Positions 15,851-26,319 of a stretch of DNA of 64,000 nt are shown in pieces; positions within the stretch are counted from its first letter, which is position 1, and the number at the start of each line of letters is the position of its first letter. Under the pieces are notes generated by a model, which ran no database searches, was not told the origin of the DNA, and saw only the letters and a program-made list of their open reading frames with translations. The position numbers and the translations under genes were made by a program. The stretch comes from Paraburkholderia sp. BL23I1N1 (lineage in GTDB: Bacteria; Pseudomonadota; Gammaproteobacteria; Burkholderiales; Burkholderiaceae). The stretch lies in contig NZ_RAPV01000001.1 in NCBI RefSeq assembly GCF_003610295.1, forward strand, positions 4,154,001 through 4,218,000. The letters run 5' to 3'.

Positions 15851-17104
15851 TCACCACACGATTCGCGTTTTTGGAAGCGCCGCTTTGAGATCGTCGACGT
15901 TCCTGGCCTGGGTGCCATAGAGAACGAGCTCTCGCAGGCCAGTGAGCCCTTTCAGCGCATCGACGTCCTGGACAGGGGTGTTCGCAAGGTAGAGTTCCTG
16001 CAAACCGGTCAAACCTCGCAGTGGATCGATGCTTCGAACCCTGGTGCGAAAGAGATTGAGCATTCGCAGGCTTTTCAGGTCTGTCAGCGCCTCGATGTTC
16101 TCGACCCGTGTGTCGGCGAGATTGAGCCTTTGCAGACGGGTGAGCCCCTTCAATGCATCGATGTTCGTCACTTGCGTGCGAGCGAGCACCAGCGTGTCCA
16201 GCTGGAGCATGCCCTGCGCCGCGTCGATATCATCGACCTTCGAGCCGTCCAGCACGAGCGTCCTGAGCGAGGACATTCCTTTTAGTGCGTCGATGTCTCG
16301 CAGCGGCGTGTTCGCCAGATAGAGCGCTTGCAGACCGCCGAGTTTTTTCAACTCACTGATACTGTCGATCTGGGTTTCGTTGAGGTCGAGCGTCTGCAAG
16401 GAAGCGAGCTGGCTGAGCGCGTCGATGTTCCGGACGTTTCTCGCGCCCCCGAGTTTGAGCGTTTCCAGATGAGGCAAATTTTCGAGCGGATTGAGATCGC
16501 GAACCTGTGTATCCCGCAGGTCGAGGTCGCGCAGATCGCCCAGATTCTTGAGCGCGTCGAGATTCGAGACGCGGGTATCCCAGAGGTTCAGCGATTGCAG
16601 ACCGGTCAGTCCTTTTAGCGCGACGATATTTTCGACTTCGGTGCGATGGAGCACGAGCCTTTTCAGCGAGTGCATGTCCTTCAGGGCGTCGATGTTCCAG
16701 ACGGGCGTGTCCGTCAGGTCAAGCGATTCCAGATCGTCCAGTCCCTTCAGCGAATCGAGGTTATCGATCTGGGTGCCGGCCAGATTCAGTTCGATCTTGC
16801 GGTCGGAATTCTTTAGATGTGGCAGGGCGGCCGCGACCTGAGATGCCGTCATTGTCGGTTTCGCCCGCAACGCCAGGCATTCCGAGTCGGGCGTGGCTGT
16901 CGACGCGCCGCTGTCGCTGCAGGTGCCTTTGATGAATCCCAGTTCGCTCAGCGCCCGTTCATCCGGGCTCTTGCGGAACGGGTTGAAGATCAGCAGCACA
17001 ATGCCGAGCAACAACACGATTGCGCCGCCGATGCCCCACGGCTTGATGATTCGCGGCAAGGACGGGTTCGGACCTTCGGCGGTTGAGTTCGTGGTTTCGG
17101 GCAC
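15851..17104 (-). CDS. Membrane-anchored leucine-rich-repeat protein
   Basis: The 417-residue protein has a single transmembrane helix near residues 24-42 (GIGGAIVLLLGIVLLIF) and no cleavable signal. From about residue 105 to the end there are some 13 repeats of 23 residues with the SDS22/internalin pattern, such as IDALKGLTRLQRLNLADTRV. The repeat domain would face the periplasm and form a curved binding solenoid. The partner is unknown. It lies 43 nt upstream of the amine oxidase start, so LRR, oxidase and cytochrome probably form one transcript, an unusual combination. Confidence 0.85.
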   Translation of the reverse strand: MPETTNSTAEGPNPSLPRIIKPWGIGGAIVLLLGIVLLIFNPFRKSPDERALSELGFIKGTCSDSGASTATPDSECLALRAKPTMTASQVAAALPHLKNSDRKIELNLAGTQIDNLDSLKGLDDLESLDLTDTPVWNIDALKDMHSLKRLVLHRTEVENIVALKGLTGLQSLNLWDTRVSNLDALKNLGDLRDLDLRDTQVRDLNPLENLPHLETLKLGGARNVRNIDALSQLASLQTLDLNETQIDSISELKKLGGLQALYLANTPLRDIDALKGMSSLRTLVLDGSKVDDIDAAQGMLQLDTLVLARTQVTNIDALKGLTRLQRLNLADTRVENIEALTDLKSLRMLNLFRTRVRSIDPLRGLTGLQELYLANTPVQDVDALKGLTGLRELVLYGTQARNVDDLKAALPKTRIVW

Positions 17105-17560
17105 GGCGGGCTCTCGTAGTACAGGCTTCCTCCTTTATACACGAAGAGCGGGGCGCATTCCGCCCAGGGAGGATCAGCTTCTGCTTGTCCGGATATCTAT
17201 ATCGTTCGGATACCTACCTATAAAATTATCGAACCCCATTATGCTGGGCTTCGCCGGTTCAGGTGGGATTCGAATGGAAACTAGGGACGGTTCGACCGCT
17301 GTACCGTCGTGCTGTCTGATGTATTGGTGCCGGATGGCGTGCAGGCAGAGCGTCTAGAAATGTATAGCGCGGCACTGCTATTCAGCGGTGGCATAAAAGA
17401 GATGCTGGCTGCGATCGGCAAATTAACGAAAAGAGGCCATAAAAAAGGTCTATTCGTGATGCGAAGGCACGCACATGATCGATAGAATTTCGTTACGCAT
17501 CGTCGCGCGTCCGAACCCTGTCGGATCGCTTTCTCACATCGGATTTCCGGTTAATTCAGC
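17105..17560. other. Intergenic gap of 456 bp, no gene seen
   Basis: This AT-richer gap separates the divergent LRR gene and the RAYT-like gene and must hold both promoters. I found no convincing reading frame, RNA structure, sigma-54 promoter or long inverted repeat in it. Confidence 0.5.
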
Positions 17561-18277
17561 ATGACACGGCTTGCACGGCACTACGTTCCAGAACAACCGC
17601 AGCACGTTATCTTGCAGGGGCTCACGGGGCCCGTATTCCTGGACGAAGGAGACTACCTGTACTTCCTCGCCTGCCTGGCAGACGCAGCGCGCGTCGCCGA
17701 TCTGGCAGTACACGCGTGGGTTCTCATGCCTGACGCGGTACAGTTCCTCGTCACGCCTTCATACGAATCGAGCGTGGCCATGGCGATGCAGGCAGTCGGC
17801 CGTCGCTACGTCGAGACCTTCAACCGCCGCCATGGACGGCGCGGTTCGGTGTGGCGTGGCGGTTACTGCGCAACAGTGATTGAGCCCGACCGGTATTTCC
17901 TGTTCGCGAGCCAGGTGATCGATCATGCGCCAGTGCGCAACCGCCTTGTGGCAGAGTCAGGAAACTACCCGTGGTCTAGCTTCACGCATCACATCGGGCT
18001 GCGTGTCGATAGCTTCATCAAAGACCATCCACTCTACCGGACGCTCGGCAATACGCCGTTCGAGCGCCATCAGGCATACCGCGATTTGAGCGCACAGCCC
18101 CTTGACGAACTCGAGGTCAATAACCTGATGCAGTCGACGCTCAAGGGCTGGGTGCTCGGCAGCGCCGCGTATTGCGAGTGGGCGGCGCAGACAGCCAACC
18201 GGCGTTTGATGCCCCTGCTGCTGCGCGACCGGCCGTCCAAGGTTCGCACGGCACGCGACCTCGCACACGTGGGCTAA
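17561..18277 (+). CDS. RAYT-like (IS200/Y1 transposase family) protein lacking the HUH motif
   Basis: The 238-residue protein aligns from memory with REP-associated tyrosine transposases. It has AVHAWVLMP, RRYVETFNRRHGRRGSVWRGGY (which would contain the catalytic Tyr) and NYPWSSF. The metal-binding His-hydrophobic-His normally found as MPNHVHLL is replaced by MPDAVQFL, so both His are gone. Without them single-strand DNA cleavage is not expected. It therefore looks like a domesticated or inactive copy. The full-length frame and intact flanking motifs argue that it is maintained. No REP-type array was seen next to it, only an isolated 18-bp hairpin at 19006-19046. Confidence 0.8.
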   Translation: MTRLARHYVPEQPQHVILQGLTGPVFLDEGDYLYFLACLADAARVADLAVHAWVLMPDAVQFLVTPSYESSVAMAMQAVGRRYVETFNRRHGRRGSVWRGGYCATVIEPDRYFLFASQVIDHAPVRNRLVAESGNYPWSSFTHHIGLRVDSFIKDHPLYRTLGNTPFERHQAYRDLSAQPLDELEVNNLMQSTLKGWVLGSAAYCEWAAQTANRRLMPLLLRDRPSKVRTARDLAHVG

Positions 18278-18485
18278 TCACAAGCCACGCGAAACAAGCC
18301 TACACTTATCCATGACCGGTGCTACCTAAAAACCGGCCTCTACGCCAGGTCAAAATTCGATCGACGTGGACAGTCATGCTCGTCAGGCAGTCGGCCATTG
18401 CGGTCACCCACACGATCGCAACCCGTACTCGACGAATGGCCATTGCTTCCGAGCCAAACCGCTCATTCCGGACAAAGGAGAAGCC

Positions 18486-18914
18486 ATGGAAGAATTCGCA
18501 AATACCGCCGTCTTGTTCATCGCAGGCTTTGGCCCGATTGTTCGTGAAGCGGGGGCAAGCCGCAAGCTGTACAGTCAGACCTTCGGTATCCCCTTCAAGG
18601 AGAAGAAAGGCGGTTACCTTCATACGGAGGCGCTGAACGGTGCAAACAGTTTCGCCCTGTGGCCACTCTCTGAGGCAGCGCAGTCCTGCTTCGGAAGGGA
18701 TTCGTGGCCTGGTGACGTTCCTGTCCCGCAAGCCTGGATTGAGTTTGACGTTGACATCGTCGAAACGGCTACGGCAGAGCTTGAGTCTCATGGGTATCGA
18801 ATGCTGGTCAGGAACAAGAAAGAGCCTTGGGGTCAGACTGTCAGCCGGTTCATCGGGCCGGAAGGGCTATTGGTAGGAATCACCTTTACCCCATGGTTGC
18901 GAGAAGAGAAATAA
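18486..18914 (+). CDS. Glyoxalase/VOC-family protein
   Basis: The 142-residue protein has the beta-alpha-beta-beta-beta modules of the vicinal oxygen chelate fold: AVLFIAGFGPIVREAGASRKLYSQTFGIPF at the N-terminus, and ESHGYRMLVRNKKEPWGQTVSRFIGPEGLLVGITFTPW at the C-terminus, typical of bleomycin-resistance/glyoxalase-like proteins. AAAGGAG stands 7 nt before the ATG. Substrate and metal are not determinable. It is a single gene followed by a long hairpin. Confidence 0.8.
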   Translation: MEEFANTAVLFIAGFGPIVREAGASRKLYSQTFGIPFKEKKGGYLHTEALNGANSFALWPLSEAAQSCFGRDSWPGDVPVPQAWIEFDVDIVETATAELESHGYRMLVRNKKEPWGQTVSRFIGPEGLLVGITFTPWLREEK

Positions 18915-19005
18915 TGCTGGCCGCAATCAGGAGCGGGAGCACTGCAAAGAAGTGTGGTTCCTTCGTCGGTATGGCGAAGCACTTGTCGATCGACACGGCT
19001 CGCTT

Positions 19006-19046
19006 CGACACGGCAACGCCCGCCCTATGCGGGCGTTGCCGTGTCG
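19006..19046. repeat. 18-bp perfect inverted repeat with 5-nt loop
   Basis: Arms 19006-19023 and 19029-19046 are perfectly complementary, with a core of AACGCCCGC/GCGGGCGTT and loop cctat. It lies about 90 nt after the VOC gene and 150 nt before the next gene. It could terminate transcription in both directions, although no T run follows. It could also be a REP-type hairpin. Confidence 0.7.
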
Positions 19047-19194
19047 GAACCCTCTTCCGCCGCCCAGAAATTCATTTGCTACACGTGATCGACAAGCAAA
19101 TCTGTTTGGCGCCGCAATGGTCAAGACGGGCGATCCCGGGTTTTTTCCGCGAAGTACGCAATAGATTGACGTGAACGGTTTCCGGAGGCACGCA

Positions 19195-19578
19195 ATGCAG
19201 GAAGAAACAATACGCGAAGCCCTGAACGCGCACTGGCAGGCGTCGGCGGCTGGCGATCTCGACGCCGAACACGATATTTACGACGACGACGCCGTCTGCG
19301 ACTATCCCCAGTCAGGTGAGCGAATCATCGGACGAAATAATCTGCAGGCGCTGCGGAGCCATCACCCAGATAAGCCATCAGGTTTTGATGTCAGGCGAAT
19401 TCAGGGAGAAGGCAATCTCTGGATCACGGAATACAGCATCGCCTATCAGGGGCGAGCGGCTTACACGGTAAGCATTATGGAATTCTGCAACGGCAAGGTC
19501 ATTCACGAGACCCAGTATTTTTCGGATCCCTTTGAAGCACCGGGTTGGCGGAGTCAGTGGGTTCAGCAGATCGCGTGA
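19195..19578 (+). CDS. SnoaL-like/NTF2-fold protein
   Basis: The 127-residue protein is a small alpha+beta protein. The N-terminal helix (EETIREALNAHWQASAAGD) and the strands ending in IMEFCNGKVIHETQYFSDPFEAP are characteristic of the SnoaL/NTF2-like family. CGGAGG precedes the ATG at 19195 and fixes the start. Members are isomerases, hydrolases or ligand-binding proteins, and the sequence does not tell which. It is monocistronic and convergent with dgdA. Confidence 0.75.
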   Translation: MQEETIREALNAHWQASAAGDLDAEHDIYDDDAVCDYPQSGERIIGRNNLQALRSHHPDKPSGFDVRRIQGEGNLWITEYSIAYQGRAAYTVSIMEFCNGKVIHETQYFSDPFEAPGWRSQWVQQIA

Positions 19579-19644
19579 CGCCGCCGTTCCGGCAAAGGCG
19601 TTTGTCGGTCACGCAAAAAACTCAAGGCTATTTCGCCAGGCTAA

Positions 19645-21024
<1,380 letters not shown>

Positions 21025-21910
21025 ATGGAAGATAGAAGCGAGCCTAATATCTTGAGTCTTTCACTCGAAATCGATCTGCTGCGCTCCTTTATCGTCGTGG
21101 CCGAAGTCCGGGCACTCAGTCGCGCGGCCAACCGGATCGGCCGAACCCAGTCCGCGCTGAGTCAACAGATGAAGCGACTCGAAGAAATCGTCGATCAGCC
21201 GCTGTTCCAGCGTACGGGGCGTGGGGTCGTGCTGACGAATCCCGGCGAGCGCCTGTTGATCCACGCCCAGCGCATTCTGCGGCTGCACGACGAGGCGATG
21301 GCCGACCTTTCGGGTAAAGGCCTGTCGGGGACGATCCGCTTCGGATGCCCGGATGACTACGCTGCGGTTTTCCTCCCGCATTTGCTGCGTCAGTTCTCAA
21401 GCCAGCATCCGCATGCGCTGGTGGAGGTCATTTGCGCTCCCACCCCGCGATTGCTCGAACAACTGGAAATGCATGCGCTGGACCTCGCCATGATCTCGTT
21501 GCCGGAAGACGCCCCGGATGACGACATCATTCGCCGCGAGCAACTGGTCTGGGTCGGCTATCCGGGACTGGATTCCGCGCACTTTGACCCGTTGCCGCTG
21601 GCGCTTTCCGATCCGGACACGCTCGACCACGTCGCGGCCTGCGAAGCACTGCAACGCGCGGGCAGGGCCTACCGCATCGCCTATGCGAGCAGCAGTCTTG
21701 CCGGGCTCACGGCGCTGGTCCGCTCGGGGCAGGCTTTTGCGGTCATCACACAGACTTGCCGTCGCCCCGGATCTCACCCTACTTAACGGCGATCCTGCGC
21801 TTCCGCCCTTGCCTTCGATAGGCATCACGCTAAAGTTCGAGCGGGAGCATCCCTCCCATCTGACCACGGTATTCGCGGAACATATCAGGCATACGTTGCC
21901 CTTGCTGTGA
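21025..21910 (+). pseudogene. dgdR: DgdR LysR-family regulator, 3' frameshift
   Basis: The gene starts at the ATG at 21025 and encodes a LysR helix-turn-helix at about residues 17-75 (ALSRAANRIGRTQSALSQQMKRLE) and an effector domain. The frame is lost near residue 244: instead of VITQTAVAPDLTLLNGD it reads VITQTCRRPGSHPT and stops at 21786. Removing one T of the TT at 21756-21757 restores a natural C-terminus to 21910, giving about 294 residues, the expected DgdR length. Loss of the last 50 residues could impair ligand response or oligomerisation. The insertion is in a homopolymer, so a sequencing error is possible. Confidence 0.8.
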
Positions 21911-21985
21911 TCGAACAGGCTCAGCAGAGGTCGTTGTACGTTCAGTAGATGCGGCAGGTCACCTCCGTCGCAGGTCGCACAACAC

Positions 21986-22837
21986 TTACTTCACGGCACC
22001 CAACGCTAACCCCTTCACCAAAAACCGCTGCAACCACGCAAACACGATCGAAACCGGCAACGTTGCGCAGAGGGTAGCGGCCATCACCAGATGCCATTCG
22101 ACGACGTACTTGCCAGCGACCATATCGGTAACCTGCACGGTGAGCGTCTTATTCTCCGGCGACCGGATCAACGTATAAACAACCGCAAACTCATTCCACG
22201 CGTTGATAAAGGTAAAGATCGCCGTCACAACAATCGCAGGCACGGCCAGCGGCAAGAAAACCTTAAAAACAGCGCGGGTTCTCCCACACCCTTCCAACCA
22301 CGCCGACTCTTCAAGATCCCGCGGCACCGTCTGAAAGTAAGAAGACAACATCCAGACCGCAAACGCGATATTAAAAGCCGCATAAGAAACGATGACCCCG
22401 ATCTTGGAGTCAACCAGATTGCCATCCCCGTAAGGAATCATCGCAGCAAGCCGGAACAAGCCAACAACCAGCAAAATCGGCGACAACATCTGGGTCACCA
22501 GCAGAAACTGCGAATACAGCCCTTTGCCGCGAAACGGAAACCTGGCCAACGCATAAGCCGCCGGCAAGCTCACCGCCAACGCCAGCGCGGTAGAAAGAAA
22601 GCTGATCACGCAGCTATTCCTCAGCGCCACGCCGAAATTGGCCGCAACCCACATGTCCGAAAAATTGCTCCATTGCCAATGTACCGGCAACCATCTTGCC
22701 GGATAAACAAAGATCTCAGTCGCCGGCTTCAACGCCGTAAACAACATCACGGCAAACGGAAACAGCACGGCCACAATCAGCGGCGAAAGTGCCAGCCAGC
22801 ACCACAGCGAGCGCTTCATCTTGACGCTGAGACTCAT
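21986..22837 (-). CDS. Sugar-type ABC transporter permease, MalG-like
   Basis: The 283-residue inner-membrane protein has six predicted helices and the cytoplasmic EAA loop (EESAWLEGCGRTRAVFKVFLPLAVP) through which carbohydrate ABC permeases contact the ATPase. The start overlaps the end of the MalF-like gene by 4 bp (ATGA), showing tight coupling. It is the last gene of the minus-strand binding protein and permease operon; the ATPase is encoded on the other strand at 26320-27402. Confidence 0.92.
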   Translation of the reverse strand: MSLSVKMKRSLWCWLALSPLIVAVLFPFAVMLFTALKPATEIFVYPARWLPVHWQWSNFSDMWVAANFGVALRNSCVISFLSTALALAVSLPAAYALARFPFRGKGLYSQFLLVTQMLSPILLVVGLFRLAAMIPYGDGNLVDSKIGVIVSYAAFNIAFAVWMLSSYFQTVPRDLEESAWLEGCGRTRAVFKVFLPLAVPAIVVTAIFTFINAWNEFAVVYTLIRSPENKTLTVQVTDMVAGKYVVEWHLVMAATLCATLPVSIVFAWLQRFLVKGLALGAVK

Positions 22838-23724
22838 GACGTCTCTCCTTCTTTCGCAGGCTGTAGGCGCAGATAAGCGATCGAGAAAACGAACAGCATG
22901 ACGAGCATGATCAGCGACACCGCCGCGGCTTCACCGGGACGTCCCAGCCGGAAACCAAGCTCATAGAGATACGTGACGAGAATATGCGTGCCGTTGTCCG
23001 GGCCGCCTTGCGTCATCACCCAGATGATCGGGAAAGAATTGAACACGTAGATCACGTTCAGCAGAATCGTCATGTTGATGAACGGCCGCAACAGGGGCAT
23101 CGTCAGCTTGCGAAACTGCTGCCACGCGCTGGCGCCATCCATTCGCGCCGCTTCATAAATATCGCCCGGCACCGACGACAACCCGCCGAGCAGAATCGTC
23201 ACCGTAAATGGAATCGACACCAGAATACCGACGGCGATCTCCACGGGGAATGCGAGTTCCGGCGTCGCGAGCCAATGAATCGGACCGCTGATCAAGCCAA
23301 GCCGCTGCAACGTGACGTTGACCATGCCGTAGTCGTCGTTGAAGGCCCAGCGCCACACCACGGCGGTCATGGTCAGCGAGACGGACCACGGCAGCATCAC
23401 AATCGTGCGCGCCACGCCGCGTCCATAGAAATCCTGATTCAGCACCAGCGCAACCGGCACTGAAATCAGCACCGTGCCACCCACCACGCACACGGTCCAG
23501 ACAATCGTCCGTTTGGCCGCGGCGAGAAACGAGGGGTCCGTGAAAATCGTATAGAAGTTCTGCAGACCGGTGAAATCGCGGATCGCGCCGAAGCGCGAGA
23601 CCTCGTGCAGCGATTGCCACACGATGTTGAAAATCGGATAGCTGATGATAAAAAGCGCCAACACCAGACTCGGCGCAATCAGCAACCAGGGCGCCTGAAG
23701 GCGCGAAGAAGCGGAACGGCTCAT
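22834..23724 (-). CDS. Sugar-type ABC transporter permease, MalF-like
   Basis: Starting at the ATG at 23724 (MSRSASSRLQAPWLLIAPSL) the protein has 296 residues and six predicted helices. The EAA motif YEAARMDGASAWQQFRKLTMPLLRP and the family motif TQGGPDNGT are clear. It pairs with the MalG-like subunit, whose start codon overlaps its stop. A strong intercistronic hairpin separates it from the binding-protein gene upstream, which typically lowers permease expression relative to the binding protein. Confidence 0.92.
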   Translation of the reverse strand: MSRSASSRLQAPWLLIAPSLVLALFIISYPIFNIVWQSLHEVSRFGAIRDFTGLQNFYTIFTDPSFLAAAKRTIVWTVCVVGGTVLISVPVALVLNQDFYGRGVARTIVMLPWSVSLTMTAVVWRWAFNDDYGMVNVTLQRLGLISGPIHWLATPELAFPVEIAVGILVSIPFTVTILLGGLSSVPGDIYEAARMDGASAWQQFRKLTMPLLRPFINMTILLNVIYVFNSFPIIWVMTQGGPDNGTHILVTYLYELGFRLGRPGEAAAVSLIMLVMLFVFSIAYLRLQPAKEGETS

Positions 23725-23807
23725 GCGTGCTCGATCGTAAGACGCGTCCACATAAAAACCGCAGGCGCGACGGGATGGGCCGGATAGTGCATTACGTATA
23801 TGACAAC

Positions 23808-23847
23808 CGAAACGCGCGCCGCCTTCGCAACGGCGGCGCGCGTTTCG
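23808..23847 (-). terminator. Intercistronic 16-bp hairpin after the binding-protein gene
   Basis: Arms 23808-23823 and 23832-23847 are perfectly complementary (core GCGCGCCGCC/GGCGGCGCGC) with an 8-nt loop. It lies 30 nt after the binding-protein stop codon and 84 nt before the permease start. Such hairpins commonly stabilise the upstream message and attenuate read-through. There is no T run, so it is probably partial. Confidence 0.7.
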
Positions 23848-23877
23848 TATTCAGCAAATCGCTACGAGACTACGCGA

Positions 23878-25110
23878 TCACTTACCGAGCGACTTGTTCG
23901 CTTGCGCGGCCGCGGCATTCAACGCGTCAGCCGGCTTCGCCTTGCCCAGGTAGATCGATTGCATTGCGTCGGTCACAGCCTTCGCGGTGTCTTCCCAACC
24001 TGTCACAGTCGGTGCAAAGTGGGCTGTCGGCAGCAGCGCGACAAACGCTTTGGTGTCCGGATCGTTGAACGCCGGATCGGTCGCCTCAGCCTTGGTGGTC
24101 GGCAGGAAGCCTTCGGTCGTCGTGAACTCGACACGCGGTTCCTTCGTGAACAGATAGTCGAGGAACTTCCAGGCGGACTTCTTCACCTTCGAGTTCTTGA
24201 ACATCACGATCGAGTCCGTCACCGCGTAGGTGGCGTGCGTTGTACCCATCGGGATCGGATCGATACCGTACTTCAGGTTCGGCGCTTCCTTCTTGATCTG
24301 CTTGGCGAGGAACGGTGCGGAGATCATCATCGCAACGCGGCCCTGCTTGAACAGGTTCTGCACGTCTTCGCGGCTGTAGCCGGTCACGCCAGGCTGCGTC
24401 AGGCCGTCGTCGATCATGGTCTTGTACAGCGTGGCGGCCTTGATGCCGGCCGGCGAATTGAACGCCGCCTTGCCGTCCTTGCCGACGACGTCGCCGCCGT
24501 TGGTCCACAGTGCGTAGTAATAGTAGACGTCGGTTTCGATTTCCTTGCCTTGCAGACCGAAGCCGGCAATGCCCTGCGCCTTCAGCTTCTTCGACGCGTC
24601 GATCACGTCATTCCACGTCTTCGGACCGTCGGGATAGCCGACCTTCGCGAGCAGATCCTTGTTGTAGTAGAGGGCGCGGGCAGAAGCGGCAATCGGCAGG
24701 CCGTACACCTTGCCATTGATTTCACCAGGCGCCAGGAACGGACCGATGAAGCGGCCCTTGAAGCTCGCGTCCATGTAGCCGTCGAGCGGTTCGGCAACGT
24801 CGTCCTTCACGAAGTCGAGCAGCCAGCGCGTACCGACAATCGCCAGGTCGGCGTTGGCGCCGCCGGAGATGTCCGTTTGCAGTTTCTGTTGCAGCGTGTC
24901 CCAGTTCACGTCTTCGATCTTGATCGTCGTGCCGGGATTGGCCTTCTCGAAGTTACGGGCCATCTTTTCGAAGTACGGCGCTGTCGCATCGCTGTAATGC
25001 GCGACCGTCACGCGGACCGTGTCGGCGTGAGCCGCGACGGCGATACCTGCAAACGCGAGCGCCACGGCAACTTTGCCTAGCGCGAGGGAAGCACGGGCAT
25101 GCAACGACAT
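23878..25110 (-). CDS. Carbohydrate-type ABC transporter substrate-binding protein
   Basis: The 410-residue protein has a signal peptide of about 29 residues (MSLHARASLALGKVAVALAF... ending AHA). It has the family 1 solute-binding fold, with FEKANPGTTIKIEDVNWDTLQQKLQTDISGG near the N-terminus and GYSREDVQNLFKQGRVAMMIS in the middle. AGGAG precedes the ATG. It would bind the sugar or sugar alcohol in the periplasm and deliver it to the two permeases. The ligand is not predictable. It is divergent from the SDR gene, with an inverted repeat between them. Confidence 0.92.
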   Translation of the reverse strand: MSLHARASLALGKVAVALAFAGIAVAAHADTVRVTVAHYSDATAPYFEKMARNFEKANPGTTIKIEDVNWDTLQQKLQTDISGGANADLAIVGTRWLLDFVKDDVAEPLDGYMDASFKGRFIGPFLAPGEINGKVYGLPIAASARALYYNKDLLAKVGYPDGPKTWNDVIDASKKLKAQGIAGFGLQGKEIETDVYYYYALWTNGGDVVGKDGKAAFNSPAGIKAATLYKTMIDDGLTQPGVTGYSREDVQNLFKQGRVAMMISAPFLAKQIKKEAPNLKYGIDPIPMGTTHATYAVTDSIVMFKNSKVKKSAWKFLDYLFTKEPRVEFTTTEGFLPTTKAEATDPAFNDPDTKAFVALLPTAHFAPTVTGWEDTAKAVTDAMQSIYLGKAKPADALNAAAAQANKSLGK

Positions 25111-25229
25111 TTCTCTCTCCTGAGTCGATCGGAGTTAGCGCTTTAGCACTGACTCCGGTCCCATCCAACGATGGTGGGGGTGGTCTGCTGCCGTCGCCGG
25201 CCGCTTTGGGTTAAATTGTTTGAAAAAAT

Positions 25230-25261
25230 CCTACATGACGCAAAATAGCTTGTCACGTAGG
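25230..25261. promoter_or_regulatory. Operator candidate in the ABC/SDR divergent region
   Basis: CCTACATGAC (25230-25239) and GTCACGTAGG (25252-25261) form an inverted repeat with 9 of 10 matches and a 12-bp spacer, in the 334-bp gap between the divergent binding-protein and SDR genes. It is a good candidate site for the RpiR-type regulator encoded at 27487. Nothing else was recognised in the gap. Confidence 0.45.
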
Positions 25262-25444
25262 GTCTGCCATATTTTTTCCCAGCGAGTTTTGTGCATAAGA
25301 TGCTGTAAAGCAGGGGTGTTCTGTGTAACGCGAAGTCACGGATACCCAATCTTCGGGATGACTAGACAACTGTGCGGTGTTGGTTTTGTAGGAAATTTAC
25401 ACGCCAGACCGGCGCTGCAACGAGGTTGAGGAACGAGGGTAGAC

Positions 25445-26218
25445 ATGAATCGTGTGGTCCTGGTGACGGGCGCTTGCGGCGGTATCGGCAGCGTCTTGTG
25501 TAAGCGCTTTGTGGAGCAGGGCGATACCGTGCTGGCGCTCGATATCGACGCGGTCGCGCTTCACGGATTGGTGGCGCAACTCGGTGCGGCGCATATCACG
25601 CCGATCACGGTCGACCTCGGTGACGCTGCCGCAGTGCAGCAGGCGGTTGCCGAGGCGGTGAAGACGCGCGGTCCGGTGGACGTGCTGGTCGCCAACGCGG
25701 GGGCCGCCAAAGGTCTGACGCTTGCCACGACGGATGCCGCCAGCTGGCAGCGCGACATTCATCTGAATCTGAACGGCACGTATCACACGGTGGAAGCGGT
25801 GCGCGCGTCGATGATCGAACGGCAGAAGGGCGTGCTGGTGCTGATCGGCTCGGTGAACGGCATGGCCGCACTCGGGCATCCGGCGTATAGCGCGGCGAAG
25901 GCGGGGCTCATCAGCTATACGAAAGCGCTGGCGATCGAACTGGGGCGCTACGGCATTCGCGCGAACATTGTGTGTCCGGGTACGGTGAAGACGCTGGCGT
26001 GGCACGCGCGCGTCGACAAGAATCCGCAGGTCTTCGAGGATCTGAAGAAGTGGTACCCGTTGCGCGACTTTGCGACGCCCGACGATATCGCCGATGCGGT
26101 GATGTTCCTCGCGTCGCCGATGGCGCGCGTGATTACCGGCGTCGCATTGCCGGTCGACGGTGGACTGATGGCCGGCAACCGGTTGATGGCGGAAGAACTG
26201 ACGCTGGAATCGTTTTGA
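25445..26218 (+). CDS. Short-chain dehydrogenase of the sugar utilisation cluster
   Basis: The 257-residue classical SDR has TGACGGIG (residues 8-15) for NAD(P), VANAGAA, the catalytic Ser in IGSVNGM and YSAAK, and the typical C-terminal GVALPVDGGLMAG. GAGGAACGAGGG precedes the ATG. It shares a divergent control region with the ABC importer and lies upstream of its ATPase gene. It likely oxidises the imported sugar, sugar acid or polyol as the first catabolic step, which is inference. Confidence 0.9.
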   Translation: MNRVVLVTGACGGIGSVLCKRFVEQGDTVLALDIDAVALHGLVAQLGAAHITPITVDLGDAAAVQQAVAEAVKTRGPVDVLVANAGAAKGLTLATTDAASWQRDIHLNLNGTYHTVEAVRASMIERQKGVLVLIGSVNGMAALGHPAYSAAKAGLISYTKALAIELGRYGIRANIVCPGTVKTLAWHARVDKNPQVFEDLKKWYPLRDFATPDDIADAVMFLASPMARVITGVALPVDGGLMAGNRLMAEELTLESF

Positions 26219-26319
26219 ACAGCTTTGAATGGTTTTGACGAGATAGCGCGGCGTGTTCCTTGCTCGATGAAACCGGGCAGCACGACAGCACGACGATGCA
26301 GCATGACGATGAGGACAGC

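Noticed and set aside
17105..17357. Possible extension of a plus-strand frame and T-loop-like GGTTCGACC
   Set aside because: No tRNA cloverleaf can be drawn around it and the frame is an extension of antisense sequence of the LRR gene.
23800..25080. Plus-strand open frame of 426 codons opposite the binding-protein gene
   Set aside because: The minus-strand product has a signal peptide and a family 1 binding-protein sequence. The antisense frame is an effect of GC-rich codons.
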